Source: Calocera cornea HHB12733
Lineage: Eukaryota > Basidiomycota > Dacrymycetes > Dacrymycetales > Dacrymycetaceae
Assembly: GCA_001632435.1 (NCBI GenBank)
Contig: KV423938.1
Coordinates: 99,441 to 163,440, forward strand
DNA: 64,000 nt
Reading direction: 5' to 3'
This document shows positions 21,150 to 32,810 of the stretch, piece after piece. Within the stretch, counting starts at the first letter, position 1. Each line of letters opens with the position of its first letter. Position numbers and translations under genes: made by a program. A model generated the notes under the pieces. The model searched no databases. It had not been told where the DNA came from and worked only from the letters and a program-made list of their open reading frames with translations.

Positions 21150-24080
21150 ATGTCCCGCTTCGTCGCGCCCCCGCTCCCGCCCTCGCCCCGCCCAGGCTCG
21201 TCGGCGCACCCCGATCCCGATCCCGATCCCGCTCCTGCCCCAACGACGACATCGGCCAGCACCACCACCACGTCGAACAGCGTCGCAGCGCGCGACTTTG
21301 CCCCCCCGCCCCAGCACCCGTCCCGCTCAGCCTCGGGCACGCTAAGACCCCCTCCCTCCCCCCGCCCCCGCGCAGGGGCAGAACCCAGCTCACCCGACCG
21401 CGCACGCCATGTTTCCCCCGACGAGAATGCCGACGCGGACGAGTCCTACTTCGCGGGAGCGGCCATGCCCGGCCGACAACCCCCGCCCATCCGACTTCGG
21501 ACGGGCTCGGGCTCTGGCTCGGGCGCTGGGCTGACCGCCAAGCAGGAGAAGGAGAAGAAGGACGAGGAGCTGACGTACGCCGAGCTCAGGAAGCTGTACG
21601 AGGACGAGGAGATCGAGCGGTTCCTAGCCCTGTTCGCCAGCGTGTGTACCTTCTCGCCCAGCCTATCCGAGGGCTTGATCTCGCAAAGCTGATGCGTGGT
21701 GCAGAACGTGCAAAGTGTGCGCCTGGGCGACCCCGCGCCTCTCTCCCCCTCGTCCCCCGGCTCCAGCGGCATCGCCCCAGAAGTATCGCCGTTTACCGCC
21801 CACCTGCTGCACCGGTTCATCCCGCTCCTCCCGCGCCAGCCGGGCCTCTTCTCCCAGGACCCGCGCGAGCCCTTCTCCCTCGCCAAGCTGCAGCAGAACG
21901 CCGTCAGGCTGTATGTCTTCTACCCCGCCTATGCGCGCTGGGCCGCGGGCGTGTGGAGGGTCGCGATTTGGAAGGACAAGTGGAGGAGCGCTGAGATTTG
22001 CACGGTGAGCCCTGCTACTTCAGCTCCCTTGTACACTTGTCCCACACTCTGTTCGCCCTGCGTCCACTTCCACTTCCACGTCCACTTCGATCCGATGCGA
22101 GCCGCGCGCCTTAAGGACAACGCTGACTGACCTCGTGCGTGCACAGGTCTACTGGCTCCTCTGGTGGTTCGACCTCCTCCTCCCCTCGCTCTTCCTGCGC
22201 ATCCTCTACTCGCTCATCCGCCGACGCTTCCTCCCCTACCCCTCCCTCGCCGAGCTCCGCGCGCACAGGGCCGCAGCAGCCGAGGCCGCGCAGTTCGGCG
22301 AGGCCGCCAAGCTGAACTACCAGGGTGCGGGCGGGCTCGGCCTGGCCGCGTGGGCTGGGGGAGGGGGCGAGGGCGGCCTGGGGCTGGGGCTGGGGCTCGC
22401 GGGCGGCGTCCTGGCCGTCACGGAGCTGCTTGGGTGGGACGTCGCGTGGCGGCGGTGGAGGGAGAGCAGGCGGGGCAGGAAGGTCGCGGAGAAGGTCGAG
22501 CGGGAGGAGGACGGGGTCGACAGGGAGGTCGAGCGGGAGATGGCTGGGGAGGGCGATGCGCGTGCGGGTGTGCCCGAGGAGGAGGACGGGGCGCAGGGAT
22601 CTGTCCTCACCCTCGACACGGACTCGCTGCGCGTTGTCGACGAAGAAACCGAAACGGCCGCCACAAGCACGCCCAGCATCATCTCCCCCAGCATGAGCGT
22701 GGACAGCCTCCAGAGCAGCACCAGCACCAGTACCAGCACCAGCACCAGCATCAGCACTACGGCGCCCTCGGCCTCGACCGCGGGGACCGCGAGCTCCGAG
22801 CTGGGCAAGCTTGCGGAGAAGGAGCGCAAGCGGGCCGAGAAGCTCGCGGCGCAGGCTGCGGTGCTGCGGAAGAAGGAGGCGCTGAGAGAGCTCAAGGCGC
22901 AGAAGGCGGCGCTGAAGGAGGCGGACAGGGCGCGCAGGCTCGCCCAGGCGGGCGAGACCAAGACGCAGAAGCTTGCCGAGGATGAGGAGAGCAAGAGGCT
23001 GAAGGAGGCGGAGAGGGCGCGCAGGAAGCAGGTGAAGATGGAGGAGAGGCGGAGGAAGGCGGAGGAGAGGGAGAAGAAGCGCGAGGAGGACTGGAGGAAG
23101 GCGGTCATGGTCGCGCTCGGGGAGATCGCCGACCTGCACGAGAGGATCAAGAAGTGCGCCTTTTCACCATCATGATGACGATGATGCACGACTGACTGCG
23201 CGGTAGCATGTTCCTCTGGCGCAACCCGGCGGCGTCGAGAGTCTACGCGGGCGTCATCTTCGGCCTCTTCCTGTTCACGTTCCTCACCCCCGCGCGATAC
23301 ATCGCCAAGCTCATCTACTTCCTCGTCGGCTTCGTCTTCTTCTTCCTCATCCCCTTCATCCGCGCCATGCCGCCCAAGGCGAAGGCGCGCATGCCGCCCT
23401 CGTTCAGCGACGTGCCGACGGATGCGCAGTACGCGTATGGCCTGATCAGGGAGCGTGCAGCGAGGGGCGAGTCGCTCGTCCCTGTGGCGAAGGACGCGAA
23501 GGGGAAAGCAAAGGACCCGGACACCCTCTCGCTCTCGTCGATGAGCACCCCGCTCAGCCCCAAGTTCCCCGGCACACCCGCAACCCTCGCAGGAGACACG
23601 CGGGCTCCAGACTGGGAAAGGCTCATCCACCGCGGCTGGGCGTTCGCGGAGGACTCCCGCCGCCTCCTCCGCGGCGAACCGATTCTCTCGGCCGTCACCT
23701 CGGCCGAAGGCGTCAGTTCCTTCCCCGCGCAGCACGCGGGCACTGTCGGAACCATGTCGATCTCCGCGACCGAGCTGTGGTTCACCCCGCTCTCGGGGCG
23801 GGAGGTGCGGGTCGCGCTGGGCGACATTGCGGGGGTGAGGAAGACGGGCGCGATGGGCTTGGGGGGCGGCAAGTGGGGTGGGCTGGAGATCCGGTTGAGG
23901 GCACCGGAGGAGGAGCAGGAGAGTGCAGAAGAGACAGAAGAGACGATGCCGGAGAAGGGCAAAGGGGCGGCGAAGGAGAAGGAGGAGAACGGTGTTCATA
24001 GGTTCCCCTTCGTGGGAAAGAGGAACGAGGCGTTCGCCCTGCTGGTCGCTTGGAGCGGGCAGAACTGGCTTAGGACATAG
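21150..24080 (+). CDS. GRAM-domain ER/organelle membrane protein, GRAMD4-like architecture
   Basis: Exons 21150-21641, 21705-22004, 22147-23153 and 23207-24080 give 890 residues. A disordered Pro/Ser-rich N-terminus is followed by a short acidic helix. A hydrophobic stretch (VYWLLWWFDLLLPSLFLRIL) is next, then a Gly-rich segment and a Ser/Thr repeat (SSTSTSTSTSTS). A long Lys/Glu/Arg/Ala coiled coil occupies roughly residues 480-610. Two or more membrane segments lie around residues 620-660 (SRVYAGVIFGLFLFTFLTP and LIYFLVGFVFFFLIPFI). A C-terminal GRAM-type PH fold begins near DWERLIHRGWAF and includes GTMSISATELWFTP. Coiled coil, membrane anchors, then a C-terminal GRAM is the order in animal GRAMD4. 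Such proteins bind lipids at membrane contacts. Function here is inferred from architecture. Confidence 0.85.
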
Positions 24081-24600
24081 CACATTCTATCTATGAGGAC
24101 CATTTGGACCGGACCACTCGTATACGACTCCACGAGACAGTCAGGACAGTTGTATCGATCACACACTGTATCGACAAGTACACGCGTTTCCAGCCTTGAA
24201 ACGCAACCAAAATCGGTGGTGGGCCACCAGTTGTAGCCTGTACATATGTGAGTCCTTGCTGTGGGATGGTGGACACTGACCATCTCCCGCGCGAGCACGC
24301 CGCCCGGCCCCTCGCTCGGGTGCAGGCTGTGGCCATCGTACCACATCGGCGGTTCAACTTCGGATGTTCATATGACGGCGATGGGACGAGTTTGGCGCAT
24401 GTACTGTACGTGAGCCGGGGGAGTGGTTTGGCGGAATGGCGGGATGGGCGAGGGTTGTTGGGCTGATGCGTGTGGATCGGAGGCGTATTGATACTGTATG
24501 GTGCATACAGGCGCAGAATCCATCAGCCACCGTGCCAGTCCACGACATCCCAGCACCCAAAGCCAGAGCCAGATACAGAGGCGGTACCAGGAAAGAGCGC
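24081..24600. other. Intergenic between convergent genes
   Basis: 3' flanks of the GRAM gene and of the small unknown gene on the minus strand. No supported gene. Confidence 0.6.
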
Positions 24601-25335
24601 TCATACGGTGCTCGTCGGCGAGACCGACACCGCATCTCGCTCCTTCTCGGGCGAGGGAGGGTCTTCGTCCCCTCCCGCGAGCTGCGCGGGCGGCGGGCGG
24701 TAGTCGAGCGTCTCCCGTATGAGCGCGTTCCTGCGACGAGACATCAGCCATTTTCGAGTGGAATGAGCGCAAAGGGACGTACCGCTGTGCGAACCGGGCT
24801 AGGGCTAGGAGCGGGTCTGCCGCAGCGTCTCTGTCCGATCGCTCGTTCCTGCCCTATGTCAGCCCAGCGTAGGAGGATCTCCTGGTGACCGCACTCACCC
24901 GCCTAGCCCTATAGTCTCGATCACAACCATGCCCTCCTTCCCGCCCTGCCCGGCAGGGACGCCCTCCCAGTCGACCCTGACCCCCTTGACTGCCAGCCCG
25001 GCCGTGAGGCTCCTGACCACGGGCTGCTCTCCCCTCGCGACCGCGGCCGGGTCCCAGTCCATTACCAGCACCTCCTTCTCCTCCCCTCCCGCCCCCTGTA
25101 CTCCCAACCCAGCAGCAGGGGAGGTGGAGATGAAGGACGCTGCTGGGTGGAGGGGGAGGTGCGGGGATGGGGGGATGAGGGCGAGCGGGGGGTCGTCGAG
25201 GAAGTGGTAGACGATCTCGGGGTGCTGGAACGTCGGGGCTGCGGATGGGGCGGATGGGGAGGGGAGGGACTGGTGGGAGAGCAGGATGAGCGACGGGAGC
25301 GCGGGCGCGTTGTGCTGCGTTGCGGGGGACGTCAT
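24601..25335 (-). CDS. Small conserved-looking protein, function unknown
   Basis: Exons on the minus strand are 25335-24899, 24848-24783 and 24730-24601, 210 residues, with introns of 50 and 52 bp that keep the frame. No known domain is recognised. The protein starts MTSPATQHNAPALPSLILLS. It has hydrophobic beta-like stretches (EIVYHFLDDPPLALIP, KEVLVMDWDPAAV, VKGVRVDWEGVP, GMVVIETIGLGG) and then a helix, DPLLALARFAQRNALIRETL. It ends in an acidic/Ser/Pro tail with SPEKERD. No signal peptide or membrane segment. The tight exon fit argues for a real gene. It could be a small assembly factor or subunit, but nothing shows this. Confidence 0.7.
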
Positions 25336-26231
25336 CCTGACGTCGTGGGGGGGAGCGGACACTGCGAAGTGGGTGGGAGAGGCTGCTGGACGATGGGAAA
25401 GGCGGGAGAGGAGACACGTGACTCAGCCTGAGGGATCGGCACGGTCATCGAAGGAAGGCCCGGCCTTCTCCATTTTTGCCTTGTTCTCCATCACACCCGT
25501 GAGGACCATTCATCTCTAACAGGTCGATTTTTTAGTCGCTGAGAACCTCCCGGCGGAACTTGGTATGATTCGGGTATCGGCGGCCGTCCCCCTCCCGCCC
25601 AGATGTGGGTTTGCCAGCCGAGTCCGCAATATTTGGGTACCAATGCGGCCCATACTGTATACCCCTATACCCCTATCACCCGGCCAACAGGATGTTGCAC
25701 TCAGCATAACTCCACATCTTGTAAGTTAGAATATACTGCTCAAAATTGACCACAACGGGCACAAGAGGACCCGTTTGGCGTGTTCAAGTCGTGGCAGAGC
25801 GATGGTCGGCCGCTTGCAACCATGACACCTATCGCTGGTAGAACCCCTGCTCTCCAGGACTTTACGTATTCGGCACGTCAACCTTGGTTCCCCCTCTTAA
25901 CGTGCCGCTTGTCATGTTCTGTGTTGACGCAATATCCCGAGACATGGTACTCCTGACGTACTTCCGTATATGGCTAGGTACACATTGCTCCAACCCTTAC
26001 GTATTCGGTACGTCGGTGGATCCCACTGTTCACCTACTTGTTATCGCGGGTGTTAATTTTTTTTCAGCCACATGGTACAGTCGACGTATTGACGCGATAG
26101 TGTCCCTTTGCTTTGCACCTCATAATATTGTGCTCTGTGCCTAGGGGATCGGGAGGCCAAGAGTCCCCTCTCTCTGTGACACTCAGTTACGCTGCCCCTC
26201 GCTTGAAAAGCAGGTCGCTGTCCCTGCGATT
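25336..26231. other. Divergent intergenic region with a degenerate direct repeat
   Basis: Promoters for the small unknown gene and the first esterase gene. A word TTACGTATTCGG[CT]ACGTC occurs at about 25862 and 26000, and CATGGTAC-CGACGTA-like words recur 3' of each, suggesting an old tandem duplication of roughly 140 bp. No gene. Confidence 0.5.
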
Positions 26232-27590
26232 ATGGTCTTCTGCACTCTGCTCACCTTCTTGGGTCTGGCTTGCACCCCCCCGTCCCCCCGTACACTCGGT
26301 CTGGAAGACACGACACTCGTGACGTTCGGAGACTCGTATACCGACCAATCCCGCTGTGACCCTTTCTCCCATCTCCCCTGCCCCTCAATCCACTCATCGT
26401 CCTGCAGGGCGATACTTTCAAGACAATTCGAGCTACCCGCCGCTGTACTACCAGCAGGTCTACCCGCCCACTGTCCGCGCTGCGGACGGGGGCGCCTCCT
26501 GGGTGCGCTACGCCGAGCTGTATGGGCCGCTCTCAGCACACAACTACGCCATCAGTGGCGCAACGTGCTCGAATCTGCTTACCCCAAGACGGGTAGCGGG
26601 GCTCCCCTGGCTGCTTGGGTCGCTCAGGCCAAGTGTTATGGATTACCAGGTAGAGGCGTATGCGAGCGACTGGGTACCCGAGTTTGGAGCGAGTCCAAAC
26701 GCGACCTTGGACGCAAATAACACATATTACTCTCTTTGGATCGGAACTAGTGAGTCAGATTGCGCATCGCTATACGGAAAGCACGTCGCGGCTTATAAGC
26801 GCCCTGCAGACGATGTCGGACGGCATTGCCTGCTGACGGACGACCAAGTCCCCGGCGTGACGATTGCGAACGTGACCGGGTGCGCATTCGAATGGATGAG
26901 AACACTCTATTCGTACGGCGCCCGTCGCTTTATCCTGCAGAACATGATACCACTCCAGCTCGTACGTGTATTGCCTTTGATGATAGGTGTTGAGCTACTG
27001 TCTGACGGTGGGAACTCTTCAGACACCGGCATACTCCGAGCTTCCCGATCCTGACGGCACGGTTTGGCCGCACCGGCACAATCGCACCAGATACAACATC
27101 GACATGCAGGATCTTGTTCAGACTGGGAACGCGCTCTGGGAGCAAAACCTGCCCTCTGAGATCAGCGAATTGTCTGGCGCTGGGGCGGCGCTCTTCGACA
27201 GCTACGGGCTTGTGCGTCGTCTTGTTCGCCGGAAAGTAAATGCGCTGAGGACAACTAGTTCATGGACATGTACAACGACCCCGGTGCATTCTTGAACGGG
27301 AGCGCACCGTACAACATCACCGGGTACTATCGCCATCACGGCAAAAATATGCCAGGGAGCCCAGGTACTGTGCCCGGATCACTTTTAGAATTCCTCTAAT
27401 GTCGCACATCAGACTCGTACTTGTGGTGGGATGAGCTGCACCCGTCGGAGCAGGCATTCCGAATTGTTGCACAGCAAATGTGAGCAGAGTTCTCTGATTG
27501 CGAAGAGAGCTGCCCTGACACCATATGAGCAGTGTCGATACCATTGCTGGCACGAGCGCGTATGCAACGTACTTCGGCACTTGGTCGTAA
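26232..27590 (+). CDS. Secreted SGNH/GDSL hydrolase, CE16-like (paralogue A)
   Basis: Exons 26232-26355, 26408-26749, 26810-26961, 27023-27211, 27259-27364, 27413-27479 and 27533-27590 give 345 residues. The product resembles carbohydrate esterase family 16, secreted fungal acetylesterases that deacetylate xylo-oligosaccharides and related substrates. A short hydrophobic leader is followed by block I FGDSYTD (Ser35), block II NYAISGATCSN, block III WIGTND, created by splicing across intron 2, and block V WDELHPSEQ (Asp311, His314). N-glycosylation sites are frequent. Exon lengths 342, 152, 189 and 67 match the next gene, showing tandem duplication. All catalytic residues are present, so it is probably active. 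Confidence 0.9.
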
Positions 27591-28075
27591 TGCAGGGCGA
27601 GGGATGTATCCCGTTCATAGAGAGAGCAGCGTAATAGGAGAGCATTGATGGATGTTAAAGCTGCGGCAGTCATGCTAGCGATCGCGAGAACTCATGTAAA
27701 TGCAGCGCACGTGACCCCGGGGGACTCAGCGGAAACGGAAACTTCGAAGACGCTAGACGCGATTCCTTCCGCGTTCTGGCACCACGCTGGAGGTCGGCCC
27801 GGGTGTCCACATCCACCATTCCCATCGCTTCATATATTCTTTGGACTACTAAGGTGCCTGGGTGAATTATGTGTCTATCCCGCCATACTCGTCTGGATAT
27901 CAGCCCATGCTGCTAGCTGGCAATGAATGAACCGCGGGAGAACTACGACTGTACTATGCCTGAAGACGCTCTGCACAAGCCCCAGATGGCAATACATATA
28001 TGACGCAGGCCGAGCTTGCTGTGCTTGCTGGTGTTGCTAGTCTTGCTCTCTGCTCGCTATCCCCATCGTCCTGAG
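27591..28075. other. Intergenic between tandem esterase genes
   Basis: Holds the terminator of the first and promoter of the second esterase gene. A 93-codon frame at 27645-27926 has no support. Confidence 0.6.
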
Positions 28076-29416
28076 ATGGTGTCGGGTGCGCTCGTCGTCG
28101 TCGCGGCCCTCGTGTCCACAGCCTTCGCCTGGCCAACCAGCACACTTGTGACGTTCGGCGATTCATATACGGACCAGTCTCGTCGTATGTCCCTCTGTAC
28201 CCACCTGAGCCCATAGCTAACCATGAGATTGTAGTGCAATATTTCCAGCAGAATGGCACTTATCCGCCGCCGCACTACCAGGAGGTGTACCCTCCCCTCC
28301 AGTTCGCTGCAGACGGCGGGACGACCTGGGTACGCTATGCGGAGATGTATGGCAACCTTCAGTCGTACAACTACGCCGTCTCCGGTGCCGCGTGCTCCAA
28401 CTTGTTGACGCCCAGGCCGGGTGCTGGACCTCCCGCCTATCCCGACGCGAACTACCCGAGCGTGCTGGAGTACGAGATCCCAGCCTTCGCCATGGATTGG
28501 GTTCCAGGGCTTCAGGTCATGTCTGCCCCACCGTTGAATCCGGACACGACGGTGTACTCGCTGTGGATCGGGACCAGTGCGTCTTTCGGGAGAAACGTAT
28601 ACGGCAGGAACTGATATCGGCCCTTTCAGATGATGTGGGTGACGGATCCCTTCTCACGGGGAACCAGACCGCCGGGACAACGATCGTCAATGTTACCGAG
28701 TGTGCTATCGAATGGATGAATATCATGTACTCATACGGGGCGCGCCAATTCCTGATGCAGAACATGATCCCGTTGCAGTTGGTAGGCAGACACCTCATCC
28801 ACCCCTGCTCTCGTTTCACTGACATGTTGTCCATTTGTAGGTACCAATGTACTCCGTTCTCCCTGACATTGGTGGCACCTTCTGGGCAACACCGCATAAC
28901 CGCACGGAGTACAATATCCGCCTTCAAGAGCTCGTCCTCGCCGGGAATGCGCTGTGGGACCTACAAGTCCCTGCAGCGCTAACGAAGCTTCCCGGTGCTG
29001 CAGCGGCTATATTCAATAGCTACGCTCTTGTAGGTTGAGTGGATGGAAGTCAATCGTTGGCTGATCGAAAGATAGTTCACGGACATGTACAACAACCCTG
29101 GAGATTTCCTGAACGGAACGCAGCCCTTCAACGTGACCGGGTATGTCTCCCATGGGAGTGGAGCGACTCTCATGAATGCAACCAATCCGGGTGAGTGGCG
29201 GGTACCGCAGTGCATGCGATCATCTAACATGAGCAAAGACTCGTATTTGTGGTGGAACGAACTGCACCCGTCCGAACAGGCGCAGAGAAATGTTGCGAAG
29301 GAAATGTAAGTAGCACCACAAAGCGTGTGGAGAAGCGGTCGATCTGACAAAAGAACCACAGCGTCGCGACCTTGTCCCGCACGAGCAAATATGCCACATA
29401 TCTTGGAGATTGGTAG
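28076..29416 (+). CDS. Secreted SGNH/GDSL hydrolase, CE16-like (paralogue B, Asp-to-Asn in block V)
   Basis: Exons 28076-28184, 28235-28576, 28630-28781, 28841-29029, 29076-29190, 29239-29305 and 29362-29416 give 342 residues. The signal peptide ends near TAFA. Block I FGDSYTD has Ser30, block II is NYAVSGAACSN, and block III WIGTND is restored by splicing. Block V reads WNELHPSEQ: the usual catalytic Asp is Asn309 (codon AAC at 29256-29258), while His312 remains. Intron positions and phases match paralogue A exactly. Some SGNH esterases work with a Ser-His dyad, so the change may lower or alter activity rather than abolish it. Otherwise the gene is intact, with good splice sites and no stop. 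Confidence 0.9.
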
Positions 29417-29619
29417 ATAGTCAGCGACAGCGTGTGATGGGGGATGAGCAATGCAACACGTTGATGACGGTTGGTGATGTACAAGGCGGAACGTCTGATC
29501 AACGTCGCCGGGCTCGTCAGAACTGAGAAGGTGCCATGGTGGCTCGTTGCGTCATGAAGGCAAAGCCGGGGGACAAAGCCGCAGCCCAAGGACGGTGCCT
29601 GGCTCGCTTAAAACCCTGA

Positions 29620-30880
29620 CCGAGAAAGGCGGGCCGAGGGCCGACGGGCCGAAAGCGAAAACTGCTCGGTTGCTATGGAGTCACGCCTGCGGTCGTTTGT
29701 CGTTCAGTCATCCAATCGGAGGCATTTGGGGCTATAAAAGGCGGATGGGCGCACAAGCCCCTCGGTCGCGCGTCTCTCTCCCCCCCTCTCACTTAGGGGC
29801 TTATTGCCCGCTGTGCCTGACTCGCTCGGGTCCGGGTTGAGAGGCGGCTCTAGCTGGTATGCTTTGCCACGCTATGCTATGCTATGCGGGCCGGGGATGC
29901 GATGGGACTTGCTCCCTCTTCAGCCTATCACCATTCACTCCTGTGCCTTGTGCCCCGTGAGGACATGGCTGTTTGATAGTGAAGAGCCATTGAGAAGGGT
30001 CCTTGTCGCTATCTCCCTCCTCCCGCCCACATTGGTCCCTCCACTCTGGTCTACTCTCCTCACCTCGTGGCCCGGGGTTACCCCTCTGCTCACTGCGTGC
30101 ACAGCAGCACATACCTCTACATCCACTGGAGACTTCCTTCCACTATGACACCCACCATGGTTGTTGTGCTGCTATCCGGGGTTGTGATCAATTGGATGTG
30201 TTGGGCATGCAGTTGGCTCTTCCCCTGCCACACGCCACCACCCAGTGCGTGGTCTAACATCCAATTGACGATGATCTCCCAGAAGCTCTCTGGATGGCTG
30301 GTGTCCAACCTTAATGCTGCAGCTCCTCTGCTCCATCGCCTGCCACCGGTTCTCTGCACCACAGCATGCAGCCCTACATCCCCAAAGCCGCCTCGAGCAG
30401 TGGCACGCACTCTCTGCTCACCATGCCTTGCTGTAGCAGAGGAAGACACTCTGCAAGGATGTACGGCACGCTCTGACGCCTCTTCATCCCCTCAGTCAAC
30501 AAGCAGGCCCTTGTCCGACATCCTCGCAGGGGCATGCTAACACTTCGTTTTGAACGGATGAGTCAACAAGCTCACAAGCTCTTCAAGCGCTTGTGGGCTT
30601 GTTGACAGATGAATGTCTGAGCTTTCTGGTGTGATTCTGCTCTGCTTGCCTTATCTGGCAACTCTTGGAACAGATGGTTACTGGACTCCTTCATCTGGTG
30701 GTGGGTCAGGACGGTGTGATTAGCTCTCCACAAGTGTGAGAAGGCTCTCACATCTGAGTAGTTCATCCTCCACCAGATGCATGTCTGCAGGCGTCTGGAA
30801 ACTCTCAATGTTTGCACTCCAACAACCTTAGCTCCTGTGTATGCCTTGACTGCCGGACAGATGGGGGCAAGGTGTTCATT
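29620..30880 (+). repeat. Dispersed repeat copy 2 (TATA-bearing, non-coding)
   Basis: Plus-strand counterpart of the 2720-3895 repeat. It starts in a GGCGGGCCGAGG block and has the same GGGGCTATAAAAGGC promoter-like core near 29730-29745. It has GATGCGATGGGAC near 29900, CTCTACATCCACTGG near 30113 and GGGGGCAAGG near 30863. A 157-codon frame at 30067-30540 is not shared with copy 1 and is taken as spurious. Element class is undetermined. Limits are approximate. Confidence 0.6.
30562..30606. repeat. Perfect-length hairpin inside repeat copy 2
   Basis: Arms GTCAACAAGCTCACAAGC (30562-30579) and GCTTGTGGGCTTGTTGAC (30589-30606) pair over 18 positions with one G-T wobble and a 9-nt loop. It could be an RNA hairpin if the repeat is transcribed. 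Confidence 0.7.
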
Positions 30881-31439
30881 TGATCAATCTGGGTAGCTGA
30901 TCTCCAGCTCTTGAGTCGGGATTTCCGGACAGGCCGGGCCGTTCCCGGTGGCCGCGGTTACAACTACTGATGATGCAATAATGCAAGGGGTTACATGCGT
31001 CCAGACGGAGCCAGGACAGGGAATGGATGTCATGTGGAGAGATAGGTACTAATGAAACAGACAATCTCGGCAGGAGGGATTCCATCTCGTATTGTGTTTA
31101 CAAGATGACATCTTAGGCGCTTCACACGCATGTCTTATTCAGACGAGACAAAACACATGAAGGAGCCACGCGGCGAACACCCAACGGTCGGCAGGTTCTC
31201 ACGATACGAAGCTAAATAGATGTGAATATGAAATGGTATGTTTGAGAAAATTGCAGTCTTACATCACGAGGCCGGAGGGAAAACTACGGTAGATCAGCAC
31301 GCTACTACTTAAGCCCTTGACGAGCCTTGCGACAGTTCTGGGAATTCTGCGGGTTGCTTCGATGCCGCATGACTCGGACAAACCTTCTCATTACTATCGC
31401 TCGTCGGGAAGAGGGATTCTGGGCTTCGTTCCACCGCAA

Positions 31440-32810
31440 TTACGCATCCAAATGAGGCAGCGTGATCTCATCGTCTCTCTGCAGAAACGTAGTCTCTTCC
31501 GGGATAAATTCGGAGGTCGGCCGCTCAGTCGCTTCAGCAGTAACGTCTGGGTGTTGCGCCATCGCAGGTTCGTCTGAATGGTCGGCGATTTGAGCCGCTT
31601 CGCCCTTGTCATCTCGCTCTATCTCTGCTTCTTCATCGACCTCGCCGCCGTCCGTGATCTTCTTCCATATCTTCCAAGCTTTGCGAAGCTTTGAATATAC
31701 ATCCAGTAGGACCGGTAGGATGACGAACATCGCCAGAGTCTGTCCGAAAGTCCAGTCGTTCTCGCCCTCTTGGACAAGCGCAGAATTGACGACGATAAGC
31801 TCCTCCGTCGCAATGATGAATATGATGACCATAAAGGCATATGGCGTGGCGAGGATGTACACCCGGCGGGCGGAATTGCGGAACAGCAGGTCTGTCGCGA
31901 GTCGACCGAGCCCACTCCGCCCAACCATCATGGACATGCCGCTGTTGGAAGGAAGCCGCCGCACGAATGTAACCATCGCGTAGAAGTAGACTGTTGGGAG
32001 CAGGAATGCAAAGCTGAGGACCATCTCGAAGCATAGCTCAAGCGCGAGGTTGATAATGGGGCAGATGGCAAGGCCTGAGATGACGAGCCCGGTTGTGCGG
32101 AAGCCGGGCGCGGTTGTTGAGACTTGATGTCCAAATACCCAGTAGTGAATATCTGAGTTGCATTCAGTATTGCCGCCAAAATTGTTGATGTTCGAAAAGA
32201 CCCAAAGACCGAAAGCTGCTGTTGCGGTGAGGTGCAAGGAGCACATCACATAGGGAAGAATCGCCTTGTTCCGCCTGGAGAAGAAATCCGCGGGATTCTC
32301 CAGAACCATATCGGTGATCGCCAGACCAAAAGCAGTGATATTGTTGATCCAACTCAGGTTGATGACAATGAGTGCATGGTAGAGATCCAGGCCGTACAGT
32401 TTGACTTGGATGATGGCTGAGATGAGGAGCGCGGCGCCTGTGACCTGCACAGGTAGCCACGTTTCTCGCACCTCGTCCTGCTCTTCTTCTTTCTCCTCGT
32501 CGGATAGAGCGGGTGTGTGTTGTACGGCCTCTCGATGCTGTCGCCACAAATCTGACAGAGAAATGTCCTCTGTCGCAACTTCAGGTGCGCCGGTGGTGCC
32601 CGCGTTTGATGTAGCAGGGCGCCGGGTGGTCCCATATTTGTACAGCGCAAGAGCGGCAGGGAGAAGCGCAAATAGCGCTTGGATGTAGATAGATACCCGA
32701 ACGCCGATGCCTGTGAATGAGGATAAGTCAGCCTATTACACGGGCGATAGAACTGCGTCAAATATACCGGCAATGTCGGGATTGGCCTCAATGGTGCAAC
32801 TGTCCGCCAT
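31440..32810 (-). CDS. Multi-pass membrane protein, tandem family member 1, function unknown
   Basis: Exons on the minus strand are 32810-32768 and 32710-31440, 437 residues. The N-terminus MADSCTIEANPDIAGIGVRV is split by a 57-bp phase-1 intron inside the Gly codon after IA. A first membrane helix follows (SIYIQALFALLPAALALY), then a charged loop. Further helices include VQVTGAALLISAIIQVKLYG and DLYHALIVINLSWINNITAF. FGLWVFSNINNFG and YWVFGHQVS lie on likely outer loops, then helices ending in MVIIFIIATEELIVVN. A conserved ENDWTFGQTLAMFV motif precedes the last helix. The cytosolic tail is acidic. I count about eight helices. No transporter or receptor family is recognised. A TATATA box lies at 32864-32871 on this strand. 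Confidence 0.88.

Larger units (their letters stand above)
29417..31439. other. Intergenic region containing dispersed repeat copy 2
   Basis: 2 kb without a supported gene. It contains the repeat at about 29620-30880 and a strong hairpin at 30562-30606. The remaining 30.9-31.4 kb is AT-richer and is the 3' flank of the membrane-protein gene ending at 31440. Confidence 0.6.

Noticed and set aside
22317..24083. 588-codon minus-strand frame opposite the GRAM gene
   Set aside because: Antisense shadow of the coiled-coil and GRAM coding exons, which have clear motifs and splice sites.
30067..30540. 157-codon frame in dispersed repeat copy 2
   Set aside because: Not conserved in repeat copy 1 and lacks any family motif.
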